A stretch of 64,000 nucleotides of DNA, taken from Vreelandella andesensis (lineage in GTDB: Bacteria; Pseudomonadota; Gammaproteobacteria; Pseudomonadales; Halomonadaceae). The position numbers were made by a program, and so were the translations under genes. The stretch spans positions 62,001-126,000 of the forward strand of contig NZ_RZHG01000003.1 of the NCBI RefSeq assembly GCF_003989795.1. Direction: 5' to 3'. Position 1 is the stretch's first letter. Each line of letters opens with the position of its first letter. A model generated the notes under the pieces. The model saw nothing but the letters and a program-made list of their open reading frames with translations. It was not told the DNA's origin and ran no database searches. This document shows positions 18,726 through 32,313 of the stretch, piece after piece.

Positions 18726-21365
18726 CTACGCCGCGGTGGACTCAAGAAAGTCCTGGGCGAAACGCTGCAATACTCCACCAGCGGAGTAAATCGTCACCTC
18801 TTCGGCAGTATCAATGCGACAGATCACCGGTACACGCTCGGTCGTACCGCTCAGGCGATGGATAATCAGCGTTAGCTTGGCTCCTGGCTGAGGCGCACCT
18901 TCCACGTCAAAAACTTCAGTACCGTCTAATTGCAACGTTTTACGCGAAGTACCCTCTTCAAATTGAAGCGGCATCACTCCCATGCCAATTAAGTTGGTAC
19001 GGTGAATACGCTCAAAGCCCTCGGCCACAATGGCCTCAACACCCGCCAGTGCAACGCCTTTGGCCGCCCAGTCCCGCGAAGAGCCCTGGCCATAGTCGGC
19101 ACCCGCAATAATGATTAGCGGCTGCTTACGCGCCATGTAGGTTTCAATGGCTTCCCACATTCGCGTCACGGTGCCTTCGGGTTCAACACGTGCCAGCGAC
19201 CCTTGCAGAACACTACCCTGCTCATCGTGTACCATTTCGTTAAACAGTTTGGGGTTCGCCAATGTAGCCCGCTGGGCGGTTAGATGATCGCCGCGATGGG
19301 TCGCGTAGGAGTTAAAGTCCTCTTCGGGCAGGCCCATCTTATCCAGGTACTCACCTGCGGCGCTGTCCAACATGATCGCGTTAGAGGGCGACAAGTGATC
19401 GGTGGTGATGTTGTCCGGCAAAATCGCCAATGGGCGCATGCCTTTCAAGCCGCGCTCTTTCGCCATATTGCCTTCCCAATAGGGCGGGCGACGAATATAG
19501 GTACTTTGGGGCCGCCATTCGTAAAGCGGGCTCACCTGAGTGCGGGCACTTTTGTCGAGGTCAAACATTGGGATATAGGTTTGACGGAACTGTTCCGGCT
19601 TCACAGAGGCCTTCACAATCGCATCGATTTCGCTATCGTCGGGCCATATATCTTTCAGCGTGACAGGGTTACCGTCATGATCGATACCCAGCACGTCTTT
19701 CTCAATATCAAAGCGAATAGTGCCCGCAATCGCGTAGGCAACCACTAATGGTGGCGATGCCAAAAATGCCTGCTTGGCATACGGGTGAATACGTCCGTCA
19801 AAGTTACGGTTACCAGAGAGCACCGCCGTCGCATAAAGATCACGGTCGATAATCTCTTTCTGAATCGTCGGGTCCAGCGCACCCGACATACCGTTACAGG
19901 TCGTACAGGCGTAAGCCACTACGCCAAAGCCAAGGTTTTCAAGCTCATCCATCAACTTGGCTTCTTCTAAATACATTTTGACGGTTTTCGAACCAGGCGC
20001 CAGCGACGACTTTACCCACGGCTTACGGGTTAGCCCTAAGCGATTGGCATTGCGGGCAATTAAGCCTGCCGCCACCATGTTGCGCGGGTTAGAGGTATTC
20101 GTACAACTGGTAATAGCAGCAATGATAACCGCGCCGTCTGGCATTCTGCCCGCCTGCTCGTCTGCACGCGCTTTATCCAGATCGATAGCAATACCGCGCT
20201 GAGCCAGCTCCGAGGTGGGCAAATGCGCATGCGGATTTGAAGGCCCTGCTAACGTGCGGGTAACGCTTGAAAGATCAAAACGCAGTATCCGACCGTACTC
20301 AGCCGTTTTTAAGCTATCGGCCCACAGCCCCGTATGTTTTGCGTAGGCTTCGACCAATGCAACCTGCTCATCTTCACGCCCTGTGAGCTTGAGATAATCA
20401 ATGGTTTGGTTGTCGATGTAGAACATCGCCGCCGTGGCACCGTACTCTGGCGTCATGTTGGAAATGGTCGCTCGGTCGCCTACGGTTAACGCGTCGGCAC
20501 CTTCACCGTAAAATTCCAGGTAGGCACCTACCACGCGCTCTTTACGCAGGAATTCGGTAATCGCTAACACCATATCGGTGCTGGTGATGCCTGGCTGCAG
20601 CTTGCCGGACAGTTCTACACCGACGATATCAGGCAGGCGCATCATCGAAGCACGCCCAAGCATGACACTTTCGGCTTCAAGACCACCAACGCCGACGGAA
20701 ATGACACCGAGCGCATCGACCATCGGCGTGTGGCTATCGGTACCGACACAGGTATCGGGGTAAGCAATACGCACGCCTTGTTCATCAGGGCGGCACTGCA
20801 CCACCGGCGACATTTTCTCCAGATTGATCTGGTGCATTATGCCGTTGCCTGGGGGAATTACATCGACGTTCTCAAAAGCCACTTTGGTCCAGTTGATGAA
20901 ATGAAAGCGATCATCGTTACGGCGATCTTCCACCTGGCGGTTTTTCTCGAAGGCGTCTTTCTCGAACCCAGCGTGCTCAACGGCCAATGAATGGTCAACG
21001 ATCAGCTGCGTAGGCACCACAGGATTTACTTTAGCTGGGTCACCACCCTTCTCAGCAATAGCATCCCTAAGGCCAGCGAGGTCAACCAACGCGGTTTGCC
21101 CCAAGATGTCGTGACACACGACGCGTGCCGGGTACCAGGGGAAATCCAAATCTTGTTTACGCTCGATGAGCTGCTTCAATGCGTCGGTTAACAGCGCTGG
21201 GTCGCAGCGGCGAACCAGCTGCTCAGCCAACACTCTAGAGGTGTAGGGCAGCGTCGCGTAGGCGCCGGGCTTGATATCTTCAACGGCTTGGCGCGCGTCG
21301 AAAAAATCTACCGGAGCCCCTTCTGCCGTCACGCCTGGCAGCGGCTTGCGATAATTCGTGTTCAT
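18726..21365 (-). CDS. acnD: Fe/S-dependent 2-methylisocitrate dehydratase AcnD
   Basis: An aconitase-superfamily enzyme of 879 residues that dehydrates 2-methylcitrate. The [4Fe-4S] ligands are seen in AAITSCTNTSNP and YACTTCNGMSG, with the early DTCVGTDSHTPMVDALG and the C-terminal swivel domain IIAGADYGQGSSRDWAAKG. The presence of prpF next door distinguishes it from housekeeping AcnA. The start MNTNYRKPLPG at 21365 follows GAGAGGC; an ATG 12 bp upstream is less likely. Confidence 0.96.
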   Translation of the reverse strand: MNTNYRKPLPGVTAEGAPVDFFDARQAVEDIKPGAYATLPYTSRVLAEQLVRRCDPALLTDALKQLIERKQDLDFPWYPARVVCHDILGQTALVDLAGLRDAIAEKGGDPAKVNPVVPTQLIVDHSLAVEHAGFEKDAFEKNRQVEDRRNDDRFHFINWTKVAFENVDVIPPGNGIMHQINLEKMSPVVQCRPDEQGVRIAYPDTCVGTDSHTPMVDALGVISVGVGGLEAESVMLGRASMMRLPDIVGVELSGKLQPGITSTDMVLAITEFLRKERVVGAYLEFYGEGADALTVGDRATISNMTPEYGATAAMFYIDNQTIDYLKLTGREDEQVALVEAYAKHTGLWADSLKTAEYGRILRFDLSSVTRTLAGPSNPHAHLPTSELAQRGIAIDLDKARADEQAGRMPDGAVIIAAITSCTNTSNPRNMVAAGLIARNANRLGLTRKPWVKSSLAPGSKTVKMYLEEAKLMDELENLGFGVVAYACTTCNGMSGALDPTIQKEIIDRDLYATAVLSGNRNFDGRIHPYAKQAFLASPPLVVAYAIAGTIRFDIEKDVLGIDHDGNPVTLKDIWPDDSEIDAIVKASVKPEQFRQTYIPMFDLDKSARTQVSPLYEWRPQSTYIRRPPYWEGNMAKERGLKGMRPLAILPDNITTDHLSPSNAIMLDSAAGEYLDKMGLPEEDFNSYATHRGDHLTAQRATLANPKLFNEMVHDEQGSVLQGSLARVEPEGTVTRMWEAIETYMARKQPLIIIAGADYGQGSSRDWAAKGVALAGVEAIVAEGFERIHRTNLIGMGVMPLQFEEGTSRKTLQLDGTEVFDVEGAPQPGAKLTLIIHRLSGTTERVPVICRIDTAEEVTIYSAGGVLQRFAQDFLESTAA

Positions 21366-21398
21366 AATGCCTCTCACTTAATCACGGCCCGTTGAGGG

Positions 21399-22526
21399 TT
21401 AGTCACGCGCCTCGATAGGTACCCACTCGCTCTTCTCAGGACCAGTGTAGTCGGCGCTGGGACGAATGATGCGGTTATTGGCGCGCTGTTCAAACACATG
21501 GGCTGCCCACCCCGTCAAACGGGACATCACGAAGATAGGCGTAAACAGCTTGGTCGGAATATCCATGAAGTGGTAAGCACTGGCATGGAAAAAGTCCGCG
21601 TTGCAAAAGAGTTTTTTCTCCCGCCACATGATCTCTTCACAGCGCACAGAAACCGGATATAGCACGCTGTCGCCTACGTCATCGGCTAGCTTTTTCGACC
21701 ACTCTTTGATGATTTCATTACGCGGGTCGGACTCGCGATAAATCGCATGGCCAAAGCCCATGATCTTCTCTTTGCGCTCAAGCATACCGAGCATTTCGCG
21801 CTCGGCTTCTTCCGGCGATGCCCAGTTTTCGATCATCGCCATGGCCGCTTCGTTAGCCCCCCCATGCAGCGGGCCGCGCAGTGAACCAATCGCACCAGTA
21901 ACACACGAATGCATGTCAGAAAGCGTCGACGCGCAAACCCGTGCCGTGAAGGTAGATGCATTGAACTCATGCTCGGCGTATAGAATCAGCGATACATTCA
22001 TTACCCGTGCATGTAACTCAGAGGCAGGCTCACCGCGCAGCATATTCAGGAAGTGACCGCCTACCGAGGCATCGTCGGTTTCGGTATCAATGCGAACGCC
22101 GTCGTGGCTGAAACGGTACCAGTAGCAAATAATTGAGGGCAGCACCGCTAACAGCCGGTCAGATACGTCCTGCTGCTGGTCGAAGCTCTCTTCTGTTTCC
22201 AGGTTGCCAAGCATAGAAGTACCGGTGCGCATAACATCCATCGGATGCGCGTCCTTCGGGATTTGCTCTAGTACGGTTTTCAGCGCATCGGGTAAACCGC
22301 GAAGTCCCTTCAACTTGGTAATGTAGCCATCAAGCTCAGCTTGGTTCGGCAGCTTGCCTTTCAATAACAAATACGCAACTTCTTCAAACTTCGCCTTTTC
22401 GGCCAATTCTTTAATATCAAAACCACGGTAGGTTAATCCGGAACCCGTTTTTCCTACCGTGCATAGCGCCGTAGCACCAGCGCTTTGACCACGGAGTCCT
22501 GCGCTATTTTGTGGTTTATCAGCCAT
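21399..22526 (-). CDS. prpC: 2-methylcitrate synthase
   Basis: A 375-residue member of the citrate synthase family that condenses propionyl-CoA with oxaloacetate. It has GLTYRGFDIKELAEKA, the catalytic region GPLHGGANEAAM, the second His in IMGFGHAIYRESDPRN, and Asp/Arg residues near the C-terminus (NADFFHASAYHFM). The short length and its neighbours prpB and acnD mark it as PrpC rather than GltA. The ribosome site AAAGGGAG lies upstream. Confidence 0.96.
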   Translation of the reverse strand: MADKPQNSAGLRGQSAGATALCTVGKTGSGLTYRGFDIKELAEKAKFEEVAYLLLKGKLPNQAELDGYITKLKGLRGLPDALKTVLEQIPKDAHPMDVMRTGTSMLGNLETEESFDQQQDVSDRLLAVLPSIICYWYRFSHDGVRIDTETDDASVGGHFLNMLRGEPASELHARVMNVSLILYAEHEFNASTFTARVCASTLSDMHSCVTGAIGSLRGPLHGGANEAAMAMIENWASPEEAEREMLGMLERKEKIMGFGHAIYRESDPRNEIIKEWSKKLADDVGDSVLYPVSVRCEEIMWREKKLFCNADFFHASAYHFMDIPTKLFTPIFVMSRLTGWAAHVFEQRANNRIIRPSADYTGPEKSEWVPIEARD

Positions 22527-22585
22527 GTCGTGTCTCCCTTTAGCTCTTTTTGTATGTTTTACGTTATTGATTATATTAGTAACTA

Positions 22586-23482
22586 TTAAGCGTCTTTCTG
22601 CTCGACAAAGAGCGCGTCGAGCTTTTGCTCGAAATCGTGATAATTCAAAAAGTCGTACAGCTCATCGCGGGTCTGCATGAGGTCGACGACCTCTTTTTGG
22701 TGACCGTTATCCAAGATGCTTTGGTACACCTTCAGAGCGGCAGCATTCATGGCGCGGAAAGCAGACAGCGGATAGAGCACCATCCGACAGCCCACCTCGC
22801 CCAGCTCCTGCTGGGAGAACAGCGGCGTCGCACCAAATTCAGTAATGTTAGCCAGAATCGGCGCATTGACGCGCGAACAGAACGCACGATAATCATCCAG
22901 CGTATGTACGGCTTCGGCGAAGATTGCGTCTGCCCCTGCTTCCACGCAGGCATTAGCGCGATCGATGGCAGCGTCTAGGCCCTCTTTCTGAAACGCATCG
23001 GTACGGGCGATCAGGTAAAAATCAGAATCTAATTTGGCATCCGCAGCGGCTTTGATGCGGTCCACCATTTCCTGCTGGGAGACAATGGCTTTATTCGGGC
23101 GATGGCCGCAGCGCTTTTGAGCCACTTGGTCTTCCAGATGAACAGCAGCAACACCTGCGCGCTGCATCTCTTTAACGGTACGAGAAATATTAAAAGCACC
23201 GCCCCAGCCCGTATCGATATCCACCAGCAACGGAAGGTCGGTAGCGCCGCAGATACGATGCGCATCTTCCACCACGTCGTTCATGCTGGTCATACCCAAG
23301 TCCGGCAAGCCAAAAGACGCGTTAGCCACGCCGCCGCCCGATAGATAAATTGCTTGATGCCCCACTCGATCGGCCATCATCGCGGTATACGCGTTAATCG
23401 TGCCTAGAATCGGCAGTGGGCGGTTCGCTTCTAACGCAGCACGAAAGCGAGCACCTGGCGTGAGAGTAGTTGAAGTGGACAT
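22586..23482 (-). CDS. prpB: Methylisocitrate lyase
   Basis: Cleaves 2-methylisocitrate to pyruvate and succinate. The 298-residue protein of the ICL/PEP mutase family has [27 protein letters not shown] and the catalytic [13 protein letters not shown] chose ATG 23482, with AGGAG eight bases upstream; an ATG 6 bp earlier sits only 2 bases from the same ribosome site. It is 43 bp after the regulator gene and first of the structural genes. Confidence 0.96.
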   Translation of the reverse strand: MSTSTTLTPGARFRAALEANRPLPILGTINAYTAMMADRVGHQAIYLSGGGVANASFGLPDLGMTSMNDVVEDAHRICGATDLPLLVDIDTGWGGAFNISRTVKEMQRAGVAAVHLEDQVAQKRCGHRPNKAIVSQQEMVDRIKAAADAKLDSDFYLIARTDAFQKEGLDAAIDRANACVEAGADAIFAEAVHTLDDYRAFCSRVNAPILANITEFGATPLFSQQELGEVGCRMVLYPLSAFRAMNAAALKVYQSILDNGHQKEVVDLMQTRDELYDFLNYHDFEQKLDALFVEQKDA

Positions 23483-23525
23483 TGGCATGGCTCCTTTAAA
23501 AGGCTTGGCGGATAGGCGTATCGAA

Positions 23526-24269
23526 CTAATCCGCTGATGGTGTTGATTGTTGTTCAAGAATAGCGGCGTAACGGTCGGCGACGTTGGCCCGAGAAGCACT
23601 AACGTGGCGTCGCATCAGCAGCTCAGCAAGCTCAGCATCACCAGCTTCAATAGCATCCACAATGCGGTGGTGCTCTACAAAGGCGAGTTGGGGCCGCTTA
23701 CCGCTGGCGCTGAATTGGGTGCGGTAAAGACGCACCAGGTAGTAAAGATCATCGCAAAGCAAGTTCATCAGCATCTTATTATGGCTGCCTTGAACAATGC
23801 GATAGTGGAAGTCGAGATCGCCTTCGCGCTGATAATAAGCTTCGCCACGCTTGAGATCTGCCTGCCTTTCATGAAGCGCAAGCACTTCTCGCAGCCCCCT
23901 GATCTCTTCAGCAGACATATGCTCGGCAGCCAAGCGTGCGGCCATGCTCTCAAGCGCTTCGCGCACATCAAACAATTCAAGCAGCTCTTTCATAGAAAGC
24001 TTAACGACTCGCGCGCCCACGTGTGGAACACGTTCAATTAAGCGGTGCGCTTCTAAACGGCGCATAGCTTCGCGCAGCGGCCCACGAGAAATACCGTACG
24101 TTTTAGAAAGCCCCGGCTCGGTAATTTTGCTACCCGGCGCCAGCTCTCCACGCACAATGGCATCTTGCAGCTGATGAAAGACCCGTTCAGCCAACGTTCG
24201 AACTTCTGGGGAGACCCGATCATTGGGCGTATCAGCAGTAGAACGAGAAAAAGTAACAAGTGAGCTCAT
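23526..24269 (-). CDS. GntR-family (FCD) regulator of the methylcitrate operon
   Basis: A 247-residue regulator with an N-terminal winged helix ([30 protein letters not shown]) and a C-terminal FCD effector domain ([18 protein letters not shown]...). It is the first gene of the prpB-prpC-acnD-(terminator)-prpF run. The promoter and a perfect 16-bp palindrome lie just upstream, so autoregulation of the whole operon is likely. The ligand is probably a methylcitrate-cycle intermediate, which is inference. There is no clear ribosome site before the ATG; the palindrome occupies that position. This replaces the Fis-type PrpR of enterics. Confidence 0.9.
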   Translation of the reverse strand: MSSLVTFSRSTADTPNDRVSPEVRTLAERVFHQLQDAIVRGELAPGSKITEPGLSKTYGISRGPLREAMRRLEAHRLIERVPHVGARVVKLSMKELLELFDVREALESMAARLAAEHMSAEEIRGLREVLALHERQADLKRGEAYYQREGDLDFHYRIVQGSHNKMLMNLLCDDLYYLVRLYRTQFSASGKRPQLAFVEHHRIVDAIEAGDAELAELLMRRHVSASRANVADRYAAILEQQSTPSAD

Positions 24270-24272
24270 GGT

Positions 24273-24288
24273 TAATTGTCGACAATTA
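24273..24288. promoter_or_regulatory. Palindromic operator upstream of the prp operon
   Basis: TAATTGTCGACAATTA is a perfect 16-bp palindrome ending 4 bp before the regulator start codon. Its core TTGTCGACAA fits the T-G-T...A-C-A type sites of FadR-subfamily GntR regulators. A weaker relative (TAATGTCAACAAT) lies near 24390-24402. Confidence 0.8.
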
Positions 24289-24300
24289 TGAAGTGAGAGA

Positions 24301-24329
24301 ACTTTAGCTTGTCACATTTATGCCGTCAA
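24301..24329 (-). promoter_or_regulatory. Sigma-70 type promoter of the prp operon
   Basis: On the minus strand TTGACG (24329-24324) and TAAAGT (24306-24301) are spaced by 17 bp. Transcription would start near 24294, placing the palindrome in the first 25 bases of the transcript, a good position for repression. Confidence 0.7.
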
Positions 24330-24521
24330 CTGGTCAAAATGGTCGATTTTATTCGCCTTTCGTGTAACTCAATTATTTATTCTTGGCTTAATGTCAACAA
24401 TCATCCTTTTTTCGTTAAATATATTAAAACTATCGTGAGAAAGGCGTCAGCACTGGGCACTGGTGTGATCAATTAACGACCTCTAGAATGCGATGCCTTA
24501 CATTGGCTAGGCGTTTGTTTC

Positions 24522-25880
24522 ATGACATCGGCATTGACCATTAAAGCCATGCCCTACTTTTCTACGCCACTGGAGACCTTTGCTCGCCTGCGAAAGCGTC
24601 ATGGTGCGGTGTTGCTTGATAGCGGCCGCCCTTCAGCGAATGGGCGTTACGATATTATTAGTAGCGATCCGTTAGCCACGCTAGAAGTCATGCCAAACGG
24701 GCAAACCCACTTCACGTCAGCGCAACTTGAACTTCCTGCAGCACTCGCAGGCGATATGACCGCCCAGCAGCAGTGGATGCTCGAACAGCTGCCCAATGCA
24801 GACAACACTAGCGATCTGCCGTTTTTAGGCGGCCTGATTGGCTACTGGAGTTATGACCTAGGACGCAATCATCTTGCGATACCCAGCCGCCAGCCCAGTG
24901 TCACTAATTTGCCTTTAGCACGCCTTGGGCTATACGACTGGTGCATTACCTTCGATCACGAAATGCAAACCGCATGGCTCATTGCATCAACGTCACGCCA
25001 ACAACAGGTTCTGAAGTGGCTTACTCGCTCACCTGCCAGCTTTGAAAAAGACTTTCAACTAAGCAGCCCCTTCCAGGCTGAACTTAGCCAAGCGGATTAT
25101 ACCGAACGTTTTAATGCAGTTCAGCGCTACATTCGCGCTGGCGACTGCTATCAAATTAACCTTGCTCAGCGATTTACAGCGCGTTACGAGGGCGATGAAT
25201 GGCAAGCTTATCTACGCCTGCGTAAGGCAACACCGACGCCCTTTTCAGGCTTTATGGCATGGGAAAACCAAGCGGTGCTGTCACTTTCCCCTGAACGCTT
25301 TATACAGTGCAGAGACGGGCAAGTGGAAACACGTCCAATCAAAGGCACACGACCAAGAGGCGGGTCGCCGGAAGAGGATATCGCCCTAGCAGAACAGCTA
25401 TTAAGCAGCACCAAAGACCGCGCCGAAAATGTCATGATTGTGGACTTGCTGCGCAATGATTTGGGGCGAGTTTGTGCCCCTGGGTCTATTCGTGTACCGC
25501 AGCTGTGTCAGCTGGAGAGCTATCCCAACGTGCATCACCTGGTAAGCGTCGTACAAGGCCAGCTCGCCACACACCACTCGCCACTGTCTCTTCTTACCGC
25601 CGCCTTCCCTGGTGGCTCTATTACTGGCGCACCTAAAATACGCGCCATGCAAATTATCGACGAGCTGGAGCCTTGTCAGCGTAGTGTTTATTGCGGAAGC
25701 CTTGGCTACATTGATAAACGAGGCAGCATGGACACATCCATTGCTATACGCACCATGGTGGCAGATGCAGGCAGGTTGCATGTTTGGGGTGGGGGTGGAT
25801 TAGTCGCCGACTCCAAAGCAGACGAGGAATACACGGAGACATTGGACAAAATCTGCCATCTTATTAGCGCTCTGGAATAA
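24522..25880 (+). CDS. pabB: Aminodeoxychorismate synthase component I
   Basis: Makes 4-amino-4-deoxychorismate for folate. The 452-residue chorismate-binding enzyme has the PabB hallmark RPIKGTRPRG, where Lys274 (same number as in E. coli PabB) is the covalent catalytic residue; TrpE would have Ala there. FPGGSITGAPKIRAM and the C-terminal GGGLVADSKADEEYTETLDK also fit. It is therefore not the missing trpE. The ATG has no strong ribosome site. Confidence 0.95.
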   Translation: MTSALTIKAMPYFSTPLETFARLRKRHGAVLLDSGRPSANGRYDIISSDPLATLEVMPNGQTHFTSAQLELPAALAGDMTAQQQWMLEQLPNADNTSDLPFLGGLIGYWSYDLGRNHLAIPSRQPSVTNLPLARLGLYDWCITFDHEMQTAWLIASTSRQQQVLKWLTRSPASFEKDFQLSSPFQAELSQADYTERFNAVQRYIRAGDCYQINLAQRFTARYEGDEWQAYLRLRKATPTPFSGFMAWENQAVLSLSPERFIQCRDGQVETRPIKGTRPRGGSPEEDIALAEQLLSSTKDRAENVMIVDLLRNDLGRVCAPGSIRVPQLCQLESYPNVHHLVSVVQGQLATHHSPLSLLTAAFPGGSITGAPKIRAMQIIDELEPCQRSVYCGSLGYIDKRGSMDTSIAIRTMVADAGRLHVWGGGGLVADSKADEEYTETLDKICHLISALE

Positions 25881-25995
25881 AACGCATCTTTTTTAAATCA
25901 AAAAGTAATATAAAAGCCAAACCAAACGGTATTGGGGCTAAGCCCACTCACTTTGGTAGCCTAGTGTCATAATCGTTCTTATGACAGGAGGCAGC

Positions 25996-26616
25996 ATGTC
26001 CTCAGCGCTTGACAACATTAACCGTGATTTTGCCAATAATCCCCAAGGCCTGATTGAATGGGCGTTTAGCCAAGGCAAGCGCCCTATTTGCACAACCAAC
26101 TTTCGGCCATTTGAAGCAGTGATTCTGCATATGGTGACCCAGGTACGCCCCGACATCCCCATCATTTGGATGGATAGTGGCTACAACACTGAAGCCACCT
26201 ACCAATTCGCCGATGCCTTAATCCAGCGGCTGAACTTGAACATGGTCAGCTTTATTCCAAAGCGAACTCGCGCCCACCGTGAAGCACTAGAAGGGGCAAT
26301 GCCTACTATTGACGACCCACGCCATGCGGCCTTTACCGAAGAAGTGAAAATTGAGCCGTTTGAGCGCGCTCTGCGGGAAATGCAGCCAGACATATGGTTC
26401 ACCGCCCTAAGGGCAGAGGACACACCAGAGCGGGCTAAAATGCAGCCTGCCAGCCGTAACAGCGGTGGCTTGTTGAAAATCGCCCCGCTGCTTCAGTGGA
26501 CAGCAAAAGATATGCACTACTACCTTGAGGCTCACGACCTACCTAACAACTTTGACTACTTTGACCCTACCAAAGTGGAAGATAAACGTGAGTGCGGCCT
26601 TCACTTACAGCACTGA
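25996..26616 (+). CDS. cysH: Phosphoadenylyl-sulfate (PAPS) reductase
   Basis: Reduces PAPS to sulfite using thioredoxin. The 206-residue protein has WMDSGYNTEATYQFAD, the PAPS-binding loop region and the catalytic Cys200 in ECGLH near the C-terminus. No CC...CxxC cluster ligands are seen, so it should not be an APS-type Fe-S enzyme. It is shorter than E. coli CysH (244). The ATG at 25996 has AGGAGG six bases upstream; an ATG 15 bp earlier is less likely. It converges on cysB. Confidence 0.93.
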   Translation: MSSALDNINRDFANNPQGLIEWAFSQGKRPICTTNFRPFEAVILHMVTQVRPDIPIIWMDSGYNTEATYQFADALIQRLNLNMVSFIPKRTRAHREALEGAMPTIDDPRHAAFTEEVKIEPFERALREMQPDIWFTALRAEDTPERAKMQPASRNSGGLLKIAPLLQWTAKDMHYYLEAHDLPNNFDYFDPTKVEDKRECGLHLQH

Positions 26617-26663
26617 TATTGATAAAACGCACAGCGCTTATTAGTAACACTGTTTATTAACCA

Positions 26664-26719
26664 CAGCTCTTATCAAACAGCTCTTATCAAACAGCTATTA
26701 TTAAACAGTATGGTATCGA
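26664..26719. repeat. 14-bp tandem array after cysH
   Basis: CAGCTCTTATCAAA occurs at 26664-26677 and 26678-26691, followed by a diverged third copy (CAGCTATTATTAAA, 26692-26705) and a fading CAGTATGGTATCGAA. The array lies between the convergent cysH and cysB. Confidence 0.9.
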
Positions 26720-26723
26720 ACAG

Positions 26724-26760
26724 TGAATAGCGCCCAGGCATTAAGATTAAGCGCTATTCA
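26724..26760. terminator. Possible bidirectional terminator between cysH and cysB
   Basis: TGAATAGCGC (26724-26733) and GCGCTATTCA (26751-26760) form a perfect 10-bp stem with a 17-base loop. T-tracts are poor on both sides, so strength is uncertain. Confidence 0.5.
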
Positions 26761-26778
26761 TTGTCTATCTGGTTGCTC

Positions 26779-28111
<1,333 letters not shown>

Positions 28112-28435
28112 ATGGCTAACAATGTTGATGTCACCAACGCCAATTTTGAGCAAGAAGTCCTCAACGCCGAACAGCCAGTCCTACTGAAGTTTTGGGCTCC
28201 CTGGTGCGGTCCCTGTAAAGTAATGGCGCCTGTGGTGGATGAAGTTGCTGTCGAGCGTGGTGATAACCTGAAAGTGGTTAGCGTGAACGTTGACGATGCG
28301 CCTGAAATTGCTGCAGAGCAAGGTGTACGCGGCGTTCCGACAGTGATGCTATTTAAGTCAGGCACGAAAGTGGCTTCGCTGGTAGGTGCTCAGTCTAAAT
28401 CTCAGCTGACCCAATTTATCGATCAAAATGCCTAA
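28112..28435 (+). CDS. trxA: Thioredoxin
   Basis: A 107-residue thioredoxin starting MANNVDVTNANFEQEV with the active site FWAPWCGPCKVMAP and the cis-Pro loop VRGVPTVMLF. It reduces disulfides in the cytoplasm and can supply electrons to CysH. The start at 28112 follows GGGAGAAACAA; an in-frame start 60 bp upstream would add a charged extension not seen in thioredoxins. A clean terminator follows. Confidence 0.97.
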   Translation: MANNVDVTNANFEQEVLNAEQPVLLKFWAPWCGPCKVMAPVVDEVAVERGDNLKVVSVNVDDAPEIAAEQGVRGVPTVMLFKSGTKVASLVGAQSKSQLTQFIDQNA

Positions 28436-28446
28436 CCCGCGTTAAG

Positions 28447-28479
28447 GTTACCGCTGGCCTTGCCAGCGGTAACTTTTTA
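28447..28479 (+). terminator. Intrinsic terminator of trxA
   Basis: GTTACCGCTGGC and GCCAGCGGTAAC form a perfect 12-bp stem with a CTT loop, followed by TTTTT on the plus strand. Confidence 0.95.
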
Positions 28480-28531
28480 CACGTCATTTTCTGAACGTCC
28501 CCCTTTCCTTTTATTATTGACGCTTCGGCGA

Positions 28532-29632
28532 CTAGCTCTCTCTGCGCTTCCACGGTGGACGACGTGCATCGCCAAGACGCGTGCGTTTCTGCCCTCCCGG
28601 CCCCAGCAAATGGGCAATCCAGCGAGTCTGGGGATGGCTATCCAAGGCAATTTTTAACGTCATTGTCAGAACGACTGATAACAGCATCCCTGCAGCACCA
28701 AAGATCCAGCCCCACACCACCAATGAAAGAAACGCTACAAATGTCGACAGCCCCAATGCCTGCCCCATCACTCGCGGTTCAATTAAATTACCCAAGACAA
28801 AATTAATCACCAAATAGGCAGATGCTAATAAAAGCGCCTGCAGTGCGCCGCCATCCTGGGAAACCAGCAATAGTAATACGGGAGGAATCGCCGCCAAGGC
28901 CGAACCGATATTGGGAATAAAGTTAAGCGCAAACGCCAGCACCCCCCACAGCAGCGGAAATTCTACGCCTACTATTACACAGGAAAGCCACACTAAAACC
29001 CCAGTGGTCAAGCTGATAACGGTCTTCACTGCTAGGTAGCGTTTTAGCGTTAAACTAAACTCGCTAAACCGCTTTAGACTCGGTGCTGGATTCTCAAGAG
29101 CGCGCGACACTTTATCTCGGAAATTTAGCGTTTCGAACAGCATGAAAATGACTAATAATCCGATAATACTGCCCTGCATAAAGAGATTGCCGAGCTCACC
29201 TAATAGCGCCGTCACCCAAGACCCATCGTCTTTCATGGCAAACACATTACTAAGCTGATCAGGATCAATAGCTAGCCCACGGCGAGAGAGCGCGTTCAGC
29301 AGATTCCAATAATGTTCATACAAACGCGATTCGATATCCGGTAGCGTCTCAACAAAAGTGCTAAAACTGTTTACTACCAACAAGCCAATTAAGGGAATAA
29401 ATCCCAGCAGCACCATTAATGTCAAAAAAGCAGAAGCACGCATGCTTAAGCCGCAGCGGTTTAGCCACTGAACAGGCGACGTACATACAACAGCAATAAA
29501 TACCGCTAATAAAAGGGGCACCAGAAGATCCGCCCCCGCCTTCATACCCGCAATAATAACCACGAGCGCGGCAAGCGCCAGGGTCGCATTCAAAGGAATA
29601 CTACGATAATCCTCATCCGATAGCTTCGACAT
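28532..29632 (-). CDS. AI-2E family transporter (PerM-like permease)
   Basis: A 366-residue inner-membrane protein with about eight hydrophobic segments: a pair at residues 15-50, a third near 70-90, a soluble part around 95-150 and a C-terminal group of helices. The signatures LLWGVLAFALNFIPNIGS and NFVLGNLIEPRVMGQALGLS mark the AI-2E/PerM (UPF0118) family. Substrates differ within the family (autoinducer-2 export, cation antiport), so none is assigned. It has a basic tail (RRPPWKRRES). Confidence 0.9.
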   Translation of the reverse strand: MSKLSDEDYRSIPLNATLALAALVVIIAGMKAGADLLVPLLLAVFIAVVCTSPVQWLNRCGLSMRASAFLTLMVLLGFIPLIGLLVVNSFSTFVETLPDIESRLYEHYWNLLNALSRRGLAIDPDQLSNVFAMKDDGSWVTALLGELGNLFMQGSIIGLLVIFMLFETLNFRDKVSRALENPAPSLKRFSEFSLTLKRYLAVKTVISLTTGVLVWLSCVIVGVEFPLLWGVLAFALNFIPNIGSALAAIPPVLLLLVSQDGGALQALLLASAYLVINFVLGNLIEPRVMGQALGLSTFVAFLSLVVWGWIFGAAGMLLSVVLTMTLKIALDSHPQTRWIAHLLGPGGQKRTRLGDARRPPWKRRES

Positions 29633-29823
29633 AGTCCTTTCCTTAACGTGTTATCTGCACACCATGGCTGCTCGCAAAATATTGCACACACCGTGACAAT
29701 ATTAAGCAACTATTTTCATCTACTCTAAGCAAATGAACTTTATTGTGCTTCGCTCTTCCAAGCAGCGTCACACTCTACGTTAGTTAACTCTCATCATTGG
29801 CTCTCTCGGTAAGGTAGTCACCT

Positions 29824-32313
<2,490 letters not shown>

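Noticed and set aside
24522..25880. This gene as the missing trpE
   Set aside because: The catalytic motif PIKGT with Lys274 is that of PabB; TrpE has Ala in that place.
25996..26616. APS-type Fe-S reductase
   Set aside because: The cysteine pairs that bind [4Fe-4S] in APS reductases are absent; only the ECGLH cysteine is present.
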